A DNA stretch of 64,000 bases from Gluconacetobacter aggeris (lineage in GTDB: Bacteria > Pseudomonadota > Alphaproteobacteria > Acetobacterales > Acetobacteraceae), in assembly GCF_014174395.1 (NCBI RefSeq), contig NZ_JABEQD010000003.1:248001-312000 (forward strand), read 5' to 3'. The translations under genes and the position numbers were made by a program. Positions 8,697 to 17,958 of this stretch are shown in pieces. How positions within the stretch are numbered: position 1 is the stretch's first letter; each line of letters begins with the position of its first letter. A model generated the notes under the pieces. It worked only from the letters and a program-made list of their open reading frames with translations. It was not told the origin of the DNA and made no database searches.

Positions 8697-10781
8697 ATGG
8701 GAGCAATCGTGGGCGACGGATATCTCGACAGGCTGAATGACGCGCAACGGGCCGCCGTAACGCATGGAGTCGCGCAGGGCGCGGCACCTCCGGCCGCCCC
8801 CCTGCTGGTCATCGCCGGGGCCGGCTCGGGCAAGACCAATACGCTGGCCCACCGCGTCGCGCATCTGGTCGTCAACGGCGCCGATCCCCGTCGCATCCTG
8901 CTGATGACCTTCTCCCGCCGCGCCAGTGCCGAGATGGCGCGGCGGGTGGAGCGTATCTGCGGCCAGGTGCTGGGCGACAGGGCCGGCGCAATGGCCGACG
9001 CCCTGACCTGGGCCGGCACGTTCCACGGCATCGGCGCGCGGATCATCCGCGACCATGCCGAACAGCTCGGGATGGACCCGGCCTTCTCGATCCATGACCG
9101 CGAGGATTCCGCCGACCTGATGAACCTGACCCGGCACGAACTGGGTTTTTCCAAGACCGAAAGCCGATTCCCGACCAAAAATACCTGCCTGGCGATCTAT
9201 TCCCGCGTGATAAATGCCGAACAACCGCTGGGCGACGTGCTGCTGAAACATTACCCATGGTGCGCAGGCTGGCAGGAACAGCTTAAAACCCTGTTCGGCG
9301 CCTACGTGGCGGCCAAGCAGGCCCAGAACGTGCTGGATTATGACGATCTGCTGCTGGTCTGGGCACAGATGATGGGCGATCCGGTGCTGGCGGCCGAAAT
9401 CGGCGGCACCTGGGACCATGTGCTGGTCGACGAATATCAGGACACCAACCGCTTGCAGGCCACGATCCTGCTGGGCATGAAGCCCGATGGCACAGGCATG
9501 ACCGTCGTCGGCGACGACGCCCAGAGCATCTATGCCTTCCGGGCCGCGACGGTGCGCAACATCCTCGATTTCCCGTCCGCTTTTCCCATTCCGGCGACTG
9601 TCCTGACCCTCGACCGGAACTACCGCTCCACCCAGCCGATTCTCGCCGCCGCCAACGCGGTGATCGAACAGGCGTCCGAACGCTTTGCCAAGAACCTCTG
9701 GACCGACCGGGAATCCGACGCCCTGCCCCGCCTGGTCTGCGTGAAGGACGATGCCGACCAGGCCCGCTATATCGTCGAACGCGTGCTGGAAGAGCGGGAA
9801 CAGGGTACGGCGCTGAAGCAGCAGGCGGTGCTGTTCCGGACCTCGCACCATAGCGGGTCACTGGAAGTCGAACTGACCCGGCGCAACATCCCGTTCGTGA
9901 AGTTCGGCGGTCTGAAATTCCTCGACAGCGCGCATGTCAAGGACGTGCTGGCCATGCTCCGTTTCGCGGAAAACCCGCGCGACCGGATGGCCGGATTCCG
10001 GGTGATGCAGCTTCTGCCGGCCGTCGGCCCGACCTCGGCCCGGCGGGTACTCGACGCCATGCAGGACGCGGCAGACCCGATCGCCGCCCTGATGCAGGCC
10101 AGGGCACCGGCCCGTGCGGGCGAAGGCTGGGCCGGGTTTGTGGAAACGATGCACGGCCTGGGCAACCGATCCGCCGGCTGGCCGTCCGAAATCGGCCTGA
10201 TCCGCCATTGGTACGAGCCGCATCTCGAACGGCTGCACGAGGACGCGACCACCCGCCTGGCCGACCTGCTGCAACTGGAGCAGATCGCGGGCGGCTACCC
10301 CTCCCGCGAGCGGTTCCTGACCGACCTGACGCTGGACCCGCCGGATGCGACCTCGGATCAGGCCGGCGTGCCGCTGCTCGATGAGGATTATCTGATCCTC
10401 TCCACCATCCATTCCGCCAAGGGGCAGGAATGGAAGAGCGTCTTCGTGCTCAACACCGTCGATGGCTGCATCCCCTCCGACCTCGGCACCGGCGAGACCG
10501 AGGAAATCGACGAGGAACGCCGCCTGCTCTACGTCGCCATGACACGGGCAAAGGATTCCCTCGACCTGATCGTGCCGCAGCGTTTCCATGTTCGCGGACA
10601 GCACGGCATGGGCGACCGCCATGTCTATGCCGCACGAACCCGCTTCATCGACCGTGAGATGCTGCCGCTCTTCGAAACGCGCGCCTGGCCGCTCGTCACG
10701 CCAGAGGACGAAAAGCGCCAGGACGCGGCAAAACATGTCCGCATCGACATGGCCGCACGGCTGCGCGGCATGTGGGGGTAG
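8697..10781 (+). CDS. UvrD/PcrA-type superfamily 1 DNA helicase
   Basis: This is a 3'-5' ATP-dependent DNA helicase of superfamily 1A, shorter (694 residues) than UvrD. All helicase motifs are readable: Walker A AGAGSGKTNTLAHR near residue 40, motif II VDEYQDTN, motif III GDDAQSIYAFR, motif V STIHSAKGQEWKSVF and motif VI RRLLYVAMTRAK. The gene is divergent from imuA across 184 bases that contain one LexA box, so a DNA-repair role under SOS control is a reasonable inference. The start is open: ATG 8697 has no clear ribosome binding site, while GTG 8709 is preceded by GGGAG at good distance and would remove only four residues. The gene converges with a molbindin gene downstream. Confidence 0.9.
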   Translation: MGAIVGDGYLDRLNDAQRAAVTHGVAQGAAPPAAPLLVIAGAGSGKTNTLAHRVAHLVVNGADPRRILLMTFSRRASAEMARRVERICGQVLGDRAGAMADALTWAGTFHGIGARIIRDHAEQLGMDPAFSIHDREDSADLMNLTRHELGFSKTESRFPTKNTCLAIYSRVINAEQPLGDVLLKHYPWCAGWQEQLKTLFGAYVAAKQAQNVLDYDDLLLVWAQMMGDPVLAAEIGGTWDHVLVDEYQDTNRLQATILLGMKPDGTGMTVVGDDAQSIYAFRAATVRNILDFPSAFPIPATVLTLDRNYRSTQPILAAANAVIEQASERFAKNLWTDRESDALPRLVCVKDDADQARYIVERVLEEREQGTALKQQAVLFRTSHHSGSLEVELTRRNIPFVKFGGLKFLDSAHVKDVLAMLRFAENPRDRMAGFRVMQLLPAVGPTSARRVLDAMQDAADPIAALMQARAPARAGEGWAGFVETMHGLGNRSAGWPSEIGLIRHWYEPHLERLHEDATTRLADLLQLEQIAGGYPSRERFLTDLTLDPPDATSDQAGVPLLDEDYLILSTIHSAKGQEWKSVFVLNTVDGCIPSDLGTGETEEIDEERRLLYVAMTRAKDSLDLIVPQRFHVRGQHGMGDRHVYAARTRFIDREMLPLFETRAWPLVTPEDEKRQDAAKHVRIDMAARLRGMWG

Positions 10782-10802
10782 AACCGGCCGACGCGCCGCG
10801 CC

Positions 10803-11009
10803 CTATTTGCCCACCATCACGTCCGATGCCTTGATGACGGCATAGGCTTCGTCACCCACGGCCAGGGCAAGCTCGTCGATCGCTTCGTTCGTGATGGCCG
10901 AGGTGATCACGACGCCTCCGCCGACATCGATCGTCACATGCCCGGTGGTCTGGCCCTTGGTCACAGCCGTGACCGTGCCCTTGATCTGGTTACGTGCGCT
11001 CAGTTTCAT
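10803..11009 (-). CDS. Molbindin, single TOBE/Mop-domain protein
   Basis: This 68-residue cytoplasmic protein is one molybdate-binding TOBE (Mop) domain: MKLSARNQIKGTV opens it, followed by GHVTIDVGGGVVITSAIT and a C-terminal AYAVIKASDVMVGK. Such molbindins oligomerise and store molybdate, or act as the sensing module of transporters and regulators. A strong AGGAGG lies just before the ATG. No modABC genes are in the window. It is followed on the same strand by nothing related, since galE lies upstream of it and belongs to the EPS group. Confidence 0.9.
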   Translation of the reverse strand: MKLSARNQIKGTVTAVTKGQTTGHVTIDVGGGVVITSAITNEAIDELALAVGDEAYAVIKASDVMVGK

Positions 11010-11044
11010 GCCGCCCTCCTTGCGCCCTGTCCGCGCCGCACCGA

Positions 11045-12043
11045 TTACACGCCGCCATAACCATTGGGGTGGCTCAAACGCCAGCGATAGGCCGTCTCGA
11101 CGATCTCGTCGAGCGCCACGAAACGCGGCGCCCAGCCGGTTTCCCGGCGCAGTCGCTCGGCCCCGGCAACCAGCCGCGCCGGGTCACCCGGGCGACGGGG
11201 GGCCAGATGCCAGGGGACGACGCGTCCGGTCACGCGCTCGACGCTGCGGATCACCTCCATGTTCGAATGGCCGCACCCGGTGCCGACATTATAGACCACA
11301 CTCCGGTCCTGGATGGCATCCAGCGCCGCCAGATGGGCGTGAGCCAGATCCGTGACATGGATATAGTCGCGGATGCAGGTTCCATCCGGCGTCGGATAAT
11401 CATCGCCGAACAGGTGCAGCGCGTCCCTGCGCCCCAGCGCCGCGTCGATCACCAGCGGGATCAGATGTGTTTCGGGGCGATGATCCTCACCGATCCGCCC
11501 ATCCGGATCGGCCCCGGCGGCATTGAAATAGCGCAGGCACGCACTGCGCAATCCATGAATCCGGTCGGCCCAGAGCAGCGCCCGCTCGACCATATGCTTG
11601 CTTTCGCCGTAGGGAGAGCCGGGAATGATCGGCGTCTCCTCGGTAATCAGCGCATCATCGGTCTGGCCGAACAGGGCGGCGGTCGAGGAGAAAACGAAGC
11701 GTTTCACGCCATGGCGGATACAGGCGTCGATCAGGGTAAAGCCCAATCCCGCATTGGCTTCCATGTAGCGTAGAGGGTGCTGCATGCTCTCGCCAACCAG
11801 CGACAGCGCCGCGAAATGCAACACCCCATCCCACGGGCCGCTGGCCAGGATCGTATCGACCATGGCGCGGTCCGCCAGGTCCCCTTCGACAAACGTCACG
11901 TCATCGGGGACCGACTCCCGATGGCCGGTGCGCAGATTGTCGAAGACCAGCACGTCATGCCCCGCGTCCCGCAAGGCAGCGACGACATGGCTGCCCACAT
12001 AACCCGCTCCACCGGTAACCAGAAAACGGGATCGATTCGTCAT
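11045..12043 (-). CDS. galE: UDP-glucose 4-epimerase
   Basis: GalE interconverts UDP-glucose and UDP-galactose, supplying galactosyl donors for the polysaccharide made by this locus. The protein is a short-chain dehydrogenase-type epimerase of about 332 residues, the normal length. It has the NAD-binding GGAGYVGSH near the N-terminus, a catalytic serine region (FSSTAALFG), the catalytic YGESK and the GalE-typical RYFNAAGADP and DGTCIRDYIHV segments. I chose ATG 12043, which begins MTNRSRFLVTGGAG and has a GG-rich ribosome binding site (GCTAGGGAC). A further in-frame start 33 bases upstream adds only unrelated residues. It is the last gene of the long minus-strand EPS arm, 86 bases after manC. 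Confidence 0.93.
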   Translation of the reverse strand: MTNRSRFLVTGGAGYVGSHVVAALRDAGHDVLVFDNLRTGHRESVPDDVTFVEGDLADRAMVDTILASGPWDGVLHFAALSLVGESMQHPLRYMEANAGLGFTLIDACIRHGVKRFVFSSTAALFGQTDDALITEETPIIPGSPYGESKHMVERALLWADRIHGLRSACLRYFNAAGADPDGRIGEDHRPETHLIPLVIDAALGRRDALHLFGDDYPTPDGTCIRDYIHVTDLAHAHLAALDAIQDRSVVYNVGTGCGHSNMEVIRSVERVTGRVVPWHLAPRRPGDPARLVAGAERLRRETGWAPRFVALDEIVETAYRWRLSHPNGYGGV

Positions 12044-12128
12044 GTCCCTAGCCTCAAACTGTCTCGCGGCCTGCACTCCGCGCGTGATTCTGGCCCCCGA
12101 TGAGCCCTCTGCAATCGCCTGACGATCC

Positions 12129-13592
12129 TCAGGTCCGGTTGTAAGTATCCTCGAAGCGGACGATATCGTCCTCGCCCAGATAGGACCCGGTCTGGATCTC
12201 GATCAGCACCAGCGGAATCCTGCCCGGATTTTCCATCCGGTGGGTGCATTCCTGCGGCAGGTAGATGCTCTCGTTCTCATGGACGGTGATCTGCTCGGCG
12301 TTGCGCGTCACCAATGCCACACCACTGACGACGACCCAATGTTCGGCGCGATGGTAATGCTTCTGCAGCGACAGTTTCTCGCCGGGCATCACGACGATGC
12401 GCTTCACCTGGAAGCGCGTGTCCTGGATCAGGCTCTCGTAGAATCCCCACGGGCGATAGCAGCGATTATGGGCTTCGGCTTCCTTCCGGCCCTGGGCCTG
12501 CAGGCGGGCGACGATCTTCTTGACATCCTGCGCCCGGCTCCGCTGCGTGACCAGAACGGCATCCCGGGTCGCGACCACGACGACGTCGTCCACGCCCACA
12601 ACGGCGGTCAGGATCTCGTCCGAATGAACATAGCTGCCATGGACCGATTCCAGGCAGACGTGACCCTGCGTCACATTGCCGTCGGCATCTTTCTCGCCGA
12701 TATCCCACAGCGCATCCCAGCTGCCGATGTCGGTCCACCCGAAATCGCCGGCAATGACCGCGGCCTGGTCGGTATGCTCCATGACGGCATAATCGAAGGA
12801 GATATCCGGCGTCGAAAGGAAAGAGGCAGGGTCGAGACGCTGGAAGATCAGGTCACTGGTGCGGCGCTCCACAGCCTGCCGGACCGGCGCCAGCACCACC
12901 GGGGCATGGGTTTCCATTTCCTTGAGCAGCGTGCGGGCGGTAAAGACGAACATGCCCGAATTCCACATATATTTGCCCGACGCCACCAGTTCGGCGGCGG
13001 TTGCCGCATCCGGTTTCTCGATGAAGCCGGCAACCATGCTGGCCTCAGGCAGTCGCGACAGCGGCTTGCCGGCCTCGATATAGCCATACCCGGTTTCCGG
13101 CCGCGTCGGCTGCATGCCAAAGACAACGATATGGCCGCGCTGCGCGGCGGCAGCGGCGGCGGGCAGGAGCTGTTCAAGCGTTTCCGGCCGGGTGATGACG
13201 GCGTCGGCGGCCATGATCCACAGCACGGCATCCGGGTCGCTTTCAGCAGCCAGCAGGGCGGCCGCGGCGATGGCGGGCGCGGAGTTGCGGCCCGCGGGCT
13301 CCAGCACGATTCGCGCATTCTCGATCCCGGCCTCGCGCAGTTGCTCGGCGATCAGGAAGCGATGGTCGTTGTTGCAGATCACGATCGGCGCGTCGAACAT
13401 CGCGCCAACCCCGCGTCGGGCCGTTTCCTGCAGCATCGTCCGGGAGCCGACCAGCGACCAGAGCTGCTTCGGGTAGCTGGCCCGCGACAGCGGCCACAGC
13501 CGGCTGCCTGTTCCACCGGACAGAATGACCGGCACGATCCTGATCGTGCTGGCAGCCTTGGCGCCAATCATCGGAAGAGTGGTGTCAGACAT
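12129..13592 (-). CDS. manC: Mannose-1-phosphate guanylyltransferase / mannose-6-phosphate isomerase
   Basis: This bifunctional enzyme makes GDP-mannose for EPS (XanB/AlgA/ManC type). The N-terminal nucleotidyltransferase domain has VILSGGTGSRLWPLSR near residue 22, followed by ASYPKQL, and the substrate-binding FIEKP near residue 190. The C-terminal cupin isomerase domain begins around residue 350 and has RPWGFYES, VMPGEKLSLQKHYHRAEHW and the zinc-type ECTHRMENP. The 487 residues match two-domain family members. AAGGA precedes ATG 13592 at good distance. A 312-base gap separates it from the GT8 gene upstream, so manC and galE may have their own promoter. Its presence suggests that the polymer contains mannose, or a sugar derived from GDP-mannose. 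Confidence 0.94.
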   Translation of the reverse strand: MSDTTLPMIGAKAASTIRIVPVILSGGTGSRLWPLSRASYPKQLWSLVGSRTMLQETARRGVGAMFDAPIVICNNDHRFLIAEQLREAGIENARIVLEPAGRNSAPAIAAAALLAAESDPDAVLWIMAADAVITRPETLEQLLPAAAAAAQRGHIVVFGMQPTRPETGYGYIEAGKPLSRLPEASMVAGFIEKPDAATAAELVASGKYMWNSGMFVFTARTLLKEMETHAPVVLAPVRQAVERRTSDLIFQRLDPASFLSTPDISFDYAVMEHTDQAAVIAGDFGWTDIGSWDALWDIGEKDADGNVTQGHVCLESVHGSYVHSDEILTAVVGVDDVVVVATRDAVLVTQRSRAQDVKKIVARLQAQGRKEAEAHNRCYRPWGFYESLIQDTRFQVKRIVVMPGEKLSLQKHYHRAEHWVVVSGVALVTRNAEQITVHENESIYLPQECTHRMENPGRIPLVLIEIQTGSYLGEDDIVRFEDTYNRT

Positions 13593-13904
13593 GGCATGGT
13601 CCTTCTGCTCTACTTGCCTGCAAAATCATGTCGCCCCCGGCCCCGCTCGCCGCATGGTTCCGGCACCTGCCGCCGCAATATCTCCCGGCAAACTGGCCAT
13701 GCTGGCCGGACCACGAGGAAATCGTGTAACATAGCAGGTAACACATGCCATGCCGAGTGTCAGCCAGAGACGACGGCATACCGTTCAATAGCTTTGTTTC
13801 GCCTTTATTATGGCAACCCGTTCGTTATGGATTCACCCGACCATACGCCCCGCCCCTGCATGGCAGCCAGCCTCCGCCACCATCCGGCGGTCTCCTCACT
13901 GGCT
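13593..13904. other. Intergenic region between the GT8 gene and manC
   Basis: No gene is supported here. The part nearest the GT8 stop is coding-like in no strand. The 13720-13830 stretch is less GC-rich and contains two direct copies of GTAACA about 13 bases apart. It could hold a promoter for manC-galE, but I see no convincing -35/-10 pair. Confidence 0.4.
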
Positions 13905-14972
13905 TCAAAAAGAAGCCCCGACGGAAGGCCTCAGCACAGACTGGACCGCCCCCACATCCCGACCGGGCGGCCCCTGAACAGCCTCATCCCGCTTCAAGCC
14001 GCTTTCATAAGCCAGGATACGCTGCCTTTTCGCGCCGAGTCCCCATGTGACCAGCGCATGCACGCGCTTGTAACGCTGATGGAGGTGATGGCGCAGCCAC
14101 GTGGCGCGTCTCAGCCTGCGCCAATATCGCGCCGTTTGCGGAAAATCCCGCGCGACCTCGCCATATACCGCCGAGGTTTCGGCATTCCAGGGCGGAAACG
14201 TGCCCTCCCACGGCTTGGGGCGTGCCATGTAATGAACGATCCGCGGGCTGATCATGGAAGATACGCGGACATTGTTCATAAAGACCGGAAAATTCCACGA
14301 CAGCGACATGGAAAGGCAATACGGCAGGCCGACGAGGTTCAGAACATCCTGATCGGGAAAACGGGACGCCACTGGCTGGCTGGAGAAAATCCTCCATGCC
14401 TCCGCTCCAATGCGCGCCCAACCCCAACGCTCGGCATAGATCACGCCGGAATTGAAATACCGGCATGCATCGGCCGACGACAGACCGAGCGATGCAAGAT
14501 GCGCCGCAATGATGCGGCTCTGCCGGTCCGTATCGTCCCGCGCAAATGTCATCGGATCGGGAGCGCCGTAGAACATTCCATACGGAACGGGCTTCAGCAA
14601 CAGATCATCCAGCGGACCGCGGATCTGGGTATCGCCGTCCACGTACAGAAAATAATCATATTGCTGCGGAAGAAGCTCCGACAGAAACAGACGCGCCAGC
14701 ATGGCCGGGGCACCCCGAATATCGGCCTCGCTTCGGCTCATGAACACGATATCGGCGCGCGCGCAAGCCTCGGCGAATATTGCTTCGGCAACAGTGTCGA
14801 TTCCAAAGGCAATAATGACAATATCCGCCAGATCACGCCGCGTGAACCGGCGTGCCTGCAGCGCGCTGACGAAACTCGGGAACAGATAGGACATATCTGT
14901 GGTGTAGCAGACACAGCTCTTTGTCACACGCTCGGCCTTCTTTGCGATTTTCACGGATTCTTCAGTTCCCAT
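13905..14972 (-). CDS. Glycosyltransferase family 8-like
   Basis: The protein (about 355 residues) resembles GT8 galactosyl/glucosyltransferases, retaining enzymes that use nucleotide sugars. YDYFLYVDGDTQIRGPL carries the metal-binding DxD (DGD). RYFNSGVIYAERWGW and DQDVLNLV are the usual later GT8 blocks, and IVHYMARPKPWEG is the His-containing C-terminal motif. It would act at the cytoplasmic face of the membrane, adding a sugar to the lipid-linked repeat. I chose ATG 14972 because CAGGAG precedes it at nine bases and the conserved sequence begins soon after. An upstream in-frame start adds 42 residues without homology. About 200 bases separate it from the flippase gene. The donor is unknown; UDP-galactose from the nearby GalE is possible. 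Confidence 0.8.
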   Translation of the reverse strand: MGTEESVKIAKKAERVTKSCVCYTTDMSYLFPSFVSALQARRFTRRDLADIVIIAFGIDTVAEAIFAEACARADIVFMSRSEADIRGAPAMLARLFLSELLPQQYDYFLYVDGDTQIRGPLDDLLLKPVPYGMFYGAPDPMTFARDDTDRQSRIIAAHLASLGLSSADACRYFNSGVIYAERWGWARIGAEAWRIFSSQPVASRFPDQDVLNLVGLPYCLSMSLSWNFPVFMNNVRVSSMISPRIVHYMARPKPWEGTFPPWNAETSAVYGEVARDFPQTARYWRRLRRATWLRHHLHQRYKRVHALVTWGLGAKRQRILAYESGLKRDEAVQGPPGRDVGAVQSVLRPSVGASF

Positions 14973-15172
14973 AGACTCAGACTCCTGAAGGAGATCACCC
15001 AAGGCATTCCCTGAAACGATAACATAACATGCGCTATAGCCGGCCAACCCCGTGAAATACGCTGTGACAATACTCCGGATAAAGCAAGCATCGCTCAACG
15101 AACCCGGTTATGGGGCGCTCCCGTTCCTTCGACGTCCATGAACGCGATTTCTGTCCGACGTCCGGTAGACCT

Positions 15173-16756
15173 TCACTGAAAGGAGTCCTGCGAGACGGAA
15201 TCGACGACGATCCGGTTGGCGGGAAACGTTACGGGCTTACGAAAGATGCCGATAATTTTTCCTCTTATCGCGAACAAGGCCAGATAGCCACGATCGAAGA
15301 CCAGTCGCTCGATACCATCAGGCCGACCGGACATGAACCAGAACATGAAAAGGGAACCTGTGTATGCAACCGCGCCACCGATGCCGCAGGCGGCCAGGTC
15401 AGCAGCGGCATGTCCAAACGTATCGACAGGCGGCAGCAGCCATTTCAGCATCTCGACCGCGAGCACCATGAACAGGGACGCCCCGACGCTGAATTTCCAC
15501 TCCAGAATCTGCCGCCAGACGCCAAGGCCGATCAGGCCACGCACCAGGAAAAGACCGAAGATATCCGCGGCGAGTTCCGACACGAAACGCGCGGCGATAA
15601 CGCCCGAGAATCCCGCCCACAGGACGCCGATGATCACCAGAGGGAATTTGACGATAAATTCCAGAAGATTGCGCATCAGGACAGTCTTTGTCCGACCGAA
15701 CGCCATCAGCAGCGGCAGGGTGGCGAGGGTGAACACGGCGGGCGTCAGGCTCAGGGCCAGCCAGCGGACCATCGGAGCTGCCCCCGACCAGGCCGGGCCA
15801 ACGACGACACGGACCGTACTGTCCGCAACCAGGCTTTCGCCAATCAGCAGCGGCAACCCGATCGTCGCCATGGCAGCGGATGCCTTCTGGTAGCTGGCCG
15901 CCAGTCGCTCCTTATCATCCCCCAGATGAGAGAACGCCGCCAAAAGAGGGCGCGCCATCGGCCCGAACAGCGCGAAGAAGGGAATGTTGGTGATGTCGCC
16001 CGCGGTCGCGAACAGGCCGAGAGAGGCCCGGCTCACCACCTTGCCCAACAGCAGGCGTTCAAACTGCCAGTTGAGCGCGCTGACGATCTGCGCCATCGTT
16101 ATCCACCCGGCGAAGTCTATAAAGACATGTCTCTCGCGCAGGCTCAGCCGTGGCCGGTACGGCGCAAAACAGTATGACTGCATCATAATGGCGCCGGAAT
16201 ACATCACTGTATTGAGCGCAATGGCCCAATAGCTGTGCGTAAGGAGCGCGATCACCGTCCCGAGGACGAAGCTGATGCCCTTGCCGGAGAGTTCGATGGC
16301 AAAGTCGCGCCAGAAACTGAGCTGCTTCTGGAACGCCGCCATGCGCGGGCTCACGAGACCACGCATGAAGGGACTCAGCCCAAGAACACATATAAGCGGG
16401 AGCAGGCGCGCATCATTGTAGAAATGCGCGGCAGGCACCGCACTGGCCATAAGGATGGCCATCAGGACGGCACCGCGGATCAGACCGATGGTGAAGGCCG
16501 TATCGTAATGCACACGCTCGATGACCGGCAGACGCAGCAAGGCCTGATTGATCGGCAGCTCCAGGACTGATTCCATCAAGGCGCACAAGCTTGCTGCGAT
16601 CGCCACCAGCCCGAAATCGGCCGGCAGCAGGATGCGCGTCAGAACCAACATGCTTGCGAGATCAATGAACCGCGTCACCAGTCGGGCACCAACCATCAGC
16701 GCCGCGCCGGTCGCCGCGCGCGCACCGATATTGGCCGGCTTCGCTATCTCAGACAT
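15173..16756 (-). CDS. Polysaccharide flippase, Wzx/GumJ type
   Basis: This 527-residue polytopic membrane protein should flip undecaprenyl-pyrophosphate-linked repeats across the inner membrane. About twelve to fourteen hydrophobic segments are visible. The N-terminal GARLVTRFIDLASMLVLTRILLPADFGLVAIA is the classical opening of the oligosaccharide flippase (PST) family. A GGGGG ribosome binding site precedes ATG 16756, which overlaps the upstream GT4 gene by 13 bases. Location among glycosyltransferases and a polymerase points to a Wzx/Wzy-dependent route. The C-terminal 40 residues are soluble and basic. Confidence 0.88.
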   Translation of the reverse strand: MSEIAKPANIGARAATGAALMVGARLVTRFIDLASMLVLTRILLPADFGLVAIAASLCALMESVLELPINQALLRLPVIERVHYDTAFTIGLIRGAVLMAILMASAVPAAHFYNDARLLPLICVLGLSPFMRGLVSPRMAAFQKQLSFWRDFAIELSGKGISFVLGTVIALLTHSYWAIALNTVMYSGAIMMQSYCFAPYRPRLSLRERHVFIDFAGWITMAQIVSALNWQFERLLLGKVVSRASLGLFATAGDITNIPFFALFGPMARPLLAAFSHLGDDKERLAASYQKASAAMATIGLPLLIGESLVADSTVRVVVGPAWSGAAPMVRWLALSLTPAVFTLATLPLLMAFGRTKTVLMRNLLEFIVKFPLVIIGVLWAGFSGVIAARFVSELAADIFGLFLVRGLIGLGVWRQILEWKFSVGASLFMVLAVEMLKWLLPPVDTFGHAAADLAACGIGGAVAYTGSLFMFWFMSGRPDGIERLVFDRGYLALFAIRGKIIGIFRKPVTFPANRIVVDSVSQDSFQ

Positions 16757-17958
16757 GCATCCCCCTGCTGTCCGCTCGCAGAACGGGGGCTGACGGCTGC
16801 GTCATGTTCCGAAACAAGGACGCCACGAGACGATCCACGGGACGATCCCTGCCCGGCCCGACGCCTGACAATGATTTCTTCGTAGATATTCATATAATCC
16901 GGGACCAACCGCTTGGCATCGAAGATCTCGGCGCCCCGCCGCGCGGCTTGTCTCATCGCCTCCCGCTGGTCGGGATCGCGCATGATCTCGCCAAGTGCCT
17001 GCGCAAGAATGCCAGGCTGCCCCGGAGGAACCAGGCGCCCGGCCGCTCCGAACTCCAGCATCTCGGTCGTTCCACCGACCGATGTCGCGACAATGGCGCA
17101 ACCGGCGGCACGGGCCTCGCCAATCGTCAGGCTACCGGGATCGGCATAGGACGCAAGGACAAAGATATCCGCCTGACTATAGAGCAGTTGGGGAGTATCC
17201 ACATAGCCCAGGAAGATGACCCGTTCCGACAGGCCGCACGCCGCGACCCGCGCTTCCAGGTCCGCCCGATCGGGGCCCTCCCCGGCGATATAGACGGTCC
17301 ATTCAGGCATCGACGGCAGAAGGTGCGAAGCAGCTTCAATAACGTCGGCAACTCCCTTGCGTGCATGAAGACCGCAGATCAGCGTGATGTTGGGATGACG
17401 CAATGTCGGCACGATCCCGGCATCTCCCTTCATGGATACCATATCATGCCTGGCGGACCCGACCGGCGCATTCCACACCACGCGCGTCCGCTCCGGCGGA
17501 AACCCGCGCTTGACAAGCGCCTGCCGCTCGGCCTCGCTGACGGCGACAATTCTGCCCCCCATGCGCATCAGGATCGAGTGCCGATCGAAGGAATTGTGAA
17601 CTGTCGTCACCAGCGGAACGGAAGCGAGACGAGACGCGATGGCGCCGATCAGGGCACCACCCATCATATGGGCATGGATGATATCCGCCCGAATGGCGCG
17701 ACACAGCCGCGTCAACGCCACCGCACTGCGCAACATCGCGAAAGGCTTCTTCTGGTCTTGCGGCAGCATCACGTGGCGGACGCCCTCGCTCTCCAGAAGT
17801 TCGACGAATGTGCCGCCTCCGCTGCAGAAATAGACGCTATGCCCGGCTCGGGCCTGCTCGCACGCCAGGTCAACGGCAACATGCACGTTGCCATTGGCAC
17901 GGCCGCAATGCTTCGACAGATGAATGATCGTTTTACGGTATTCATAAAAAGCATTCAT
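16744..17958 (-). CDS. Glycosyltransferase family 4
   Basis: This is a GT-B fold retaining glycosyltransferase of 404 residues acting on the lipid-linked EPS repeat. The N-terminal half has IIHLSKHCGRANGNVHVAVD and ADIIHAHMMGG. The C-terminal nucleotide-sugar domain has ITLICGLHARKGVADVIEA, the EGPDRADLE segment and the family signature SLTIGEARAAGCAIVATSVGGTTE containing the conserved Glu. The tail after residue 370 is Ser/Gly/Arg-rich and probably disordered. The start overlaps the previous gene in an ATGA arrangement, and the end overlaps the flippase. Donor and linkage cannot be read from sequence. Confidence 0.88.
   Translation of the reverse strand: MNAFYEYRKTIIHLSKHCGRANGNVHVAVDLACEQARAGHSVYFCSGGGTFVELLESEGVRHVMLPQDQKKPFAMLRSAVALTRLCRAIRADIIHAHMMGGALIGAIASRLASVPLVTTVHNSFDRHSILMRMGGRIVAVSEAERQALVKRGFPPERTRVVWNAPVGSARHDMVSMKGDAGIVPTLRHPNITLICGLHARKGVADVIEAASHLLPSMPEWTVYIAGEGPDRADLEARVAACGLSERVIFLGYVDTPQLLYSQADIFVLASYADPGSLTIGEARAAGCAIVATSVGGTTEMLEFGAAGRLVPPGQPGILAQALGEIMRDPDQREAMRQAARRGAEIFDAKRLVPDYMNIYEEIIVRRRAGQGSSRGSSRGVLVSEHDAAVSPRSASGQQGDACLR

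Noticed and set aside
12240-15014. A 924-codon open frame on the plus strand
   Set aside because: It runs opposite manC and the GT8 gene and across their intergenic gap; its composition is that of a shadow frame.
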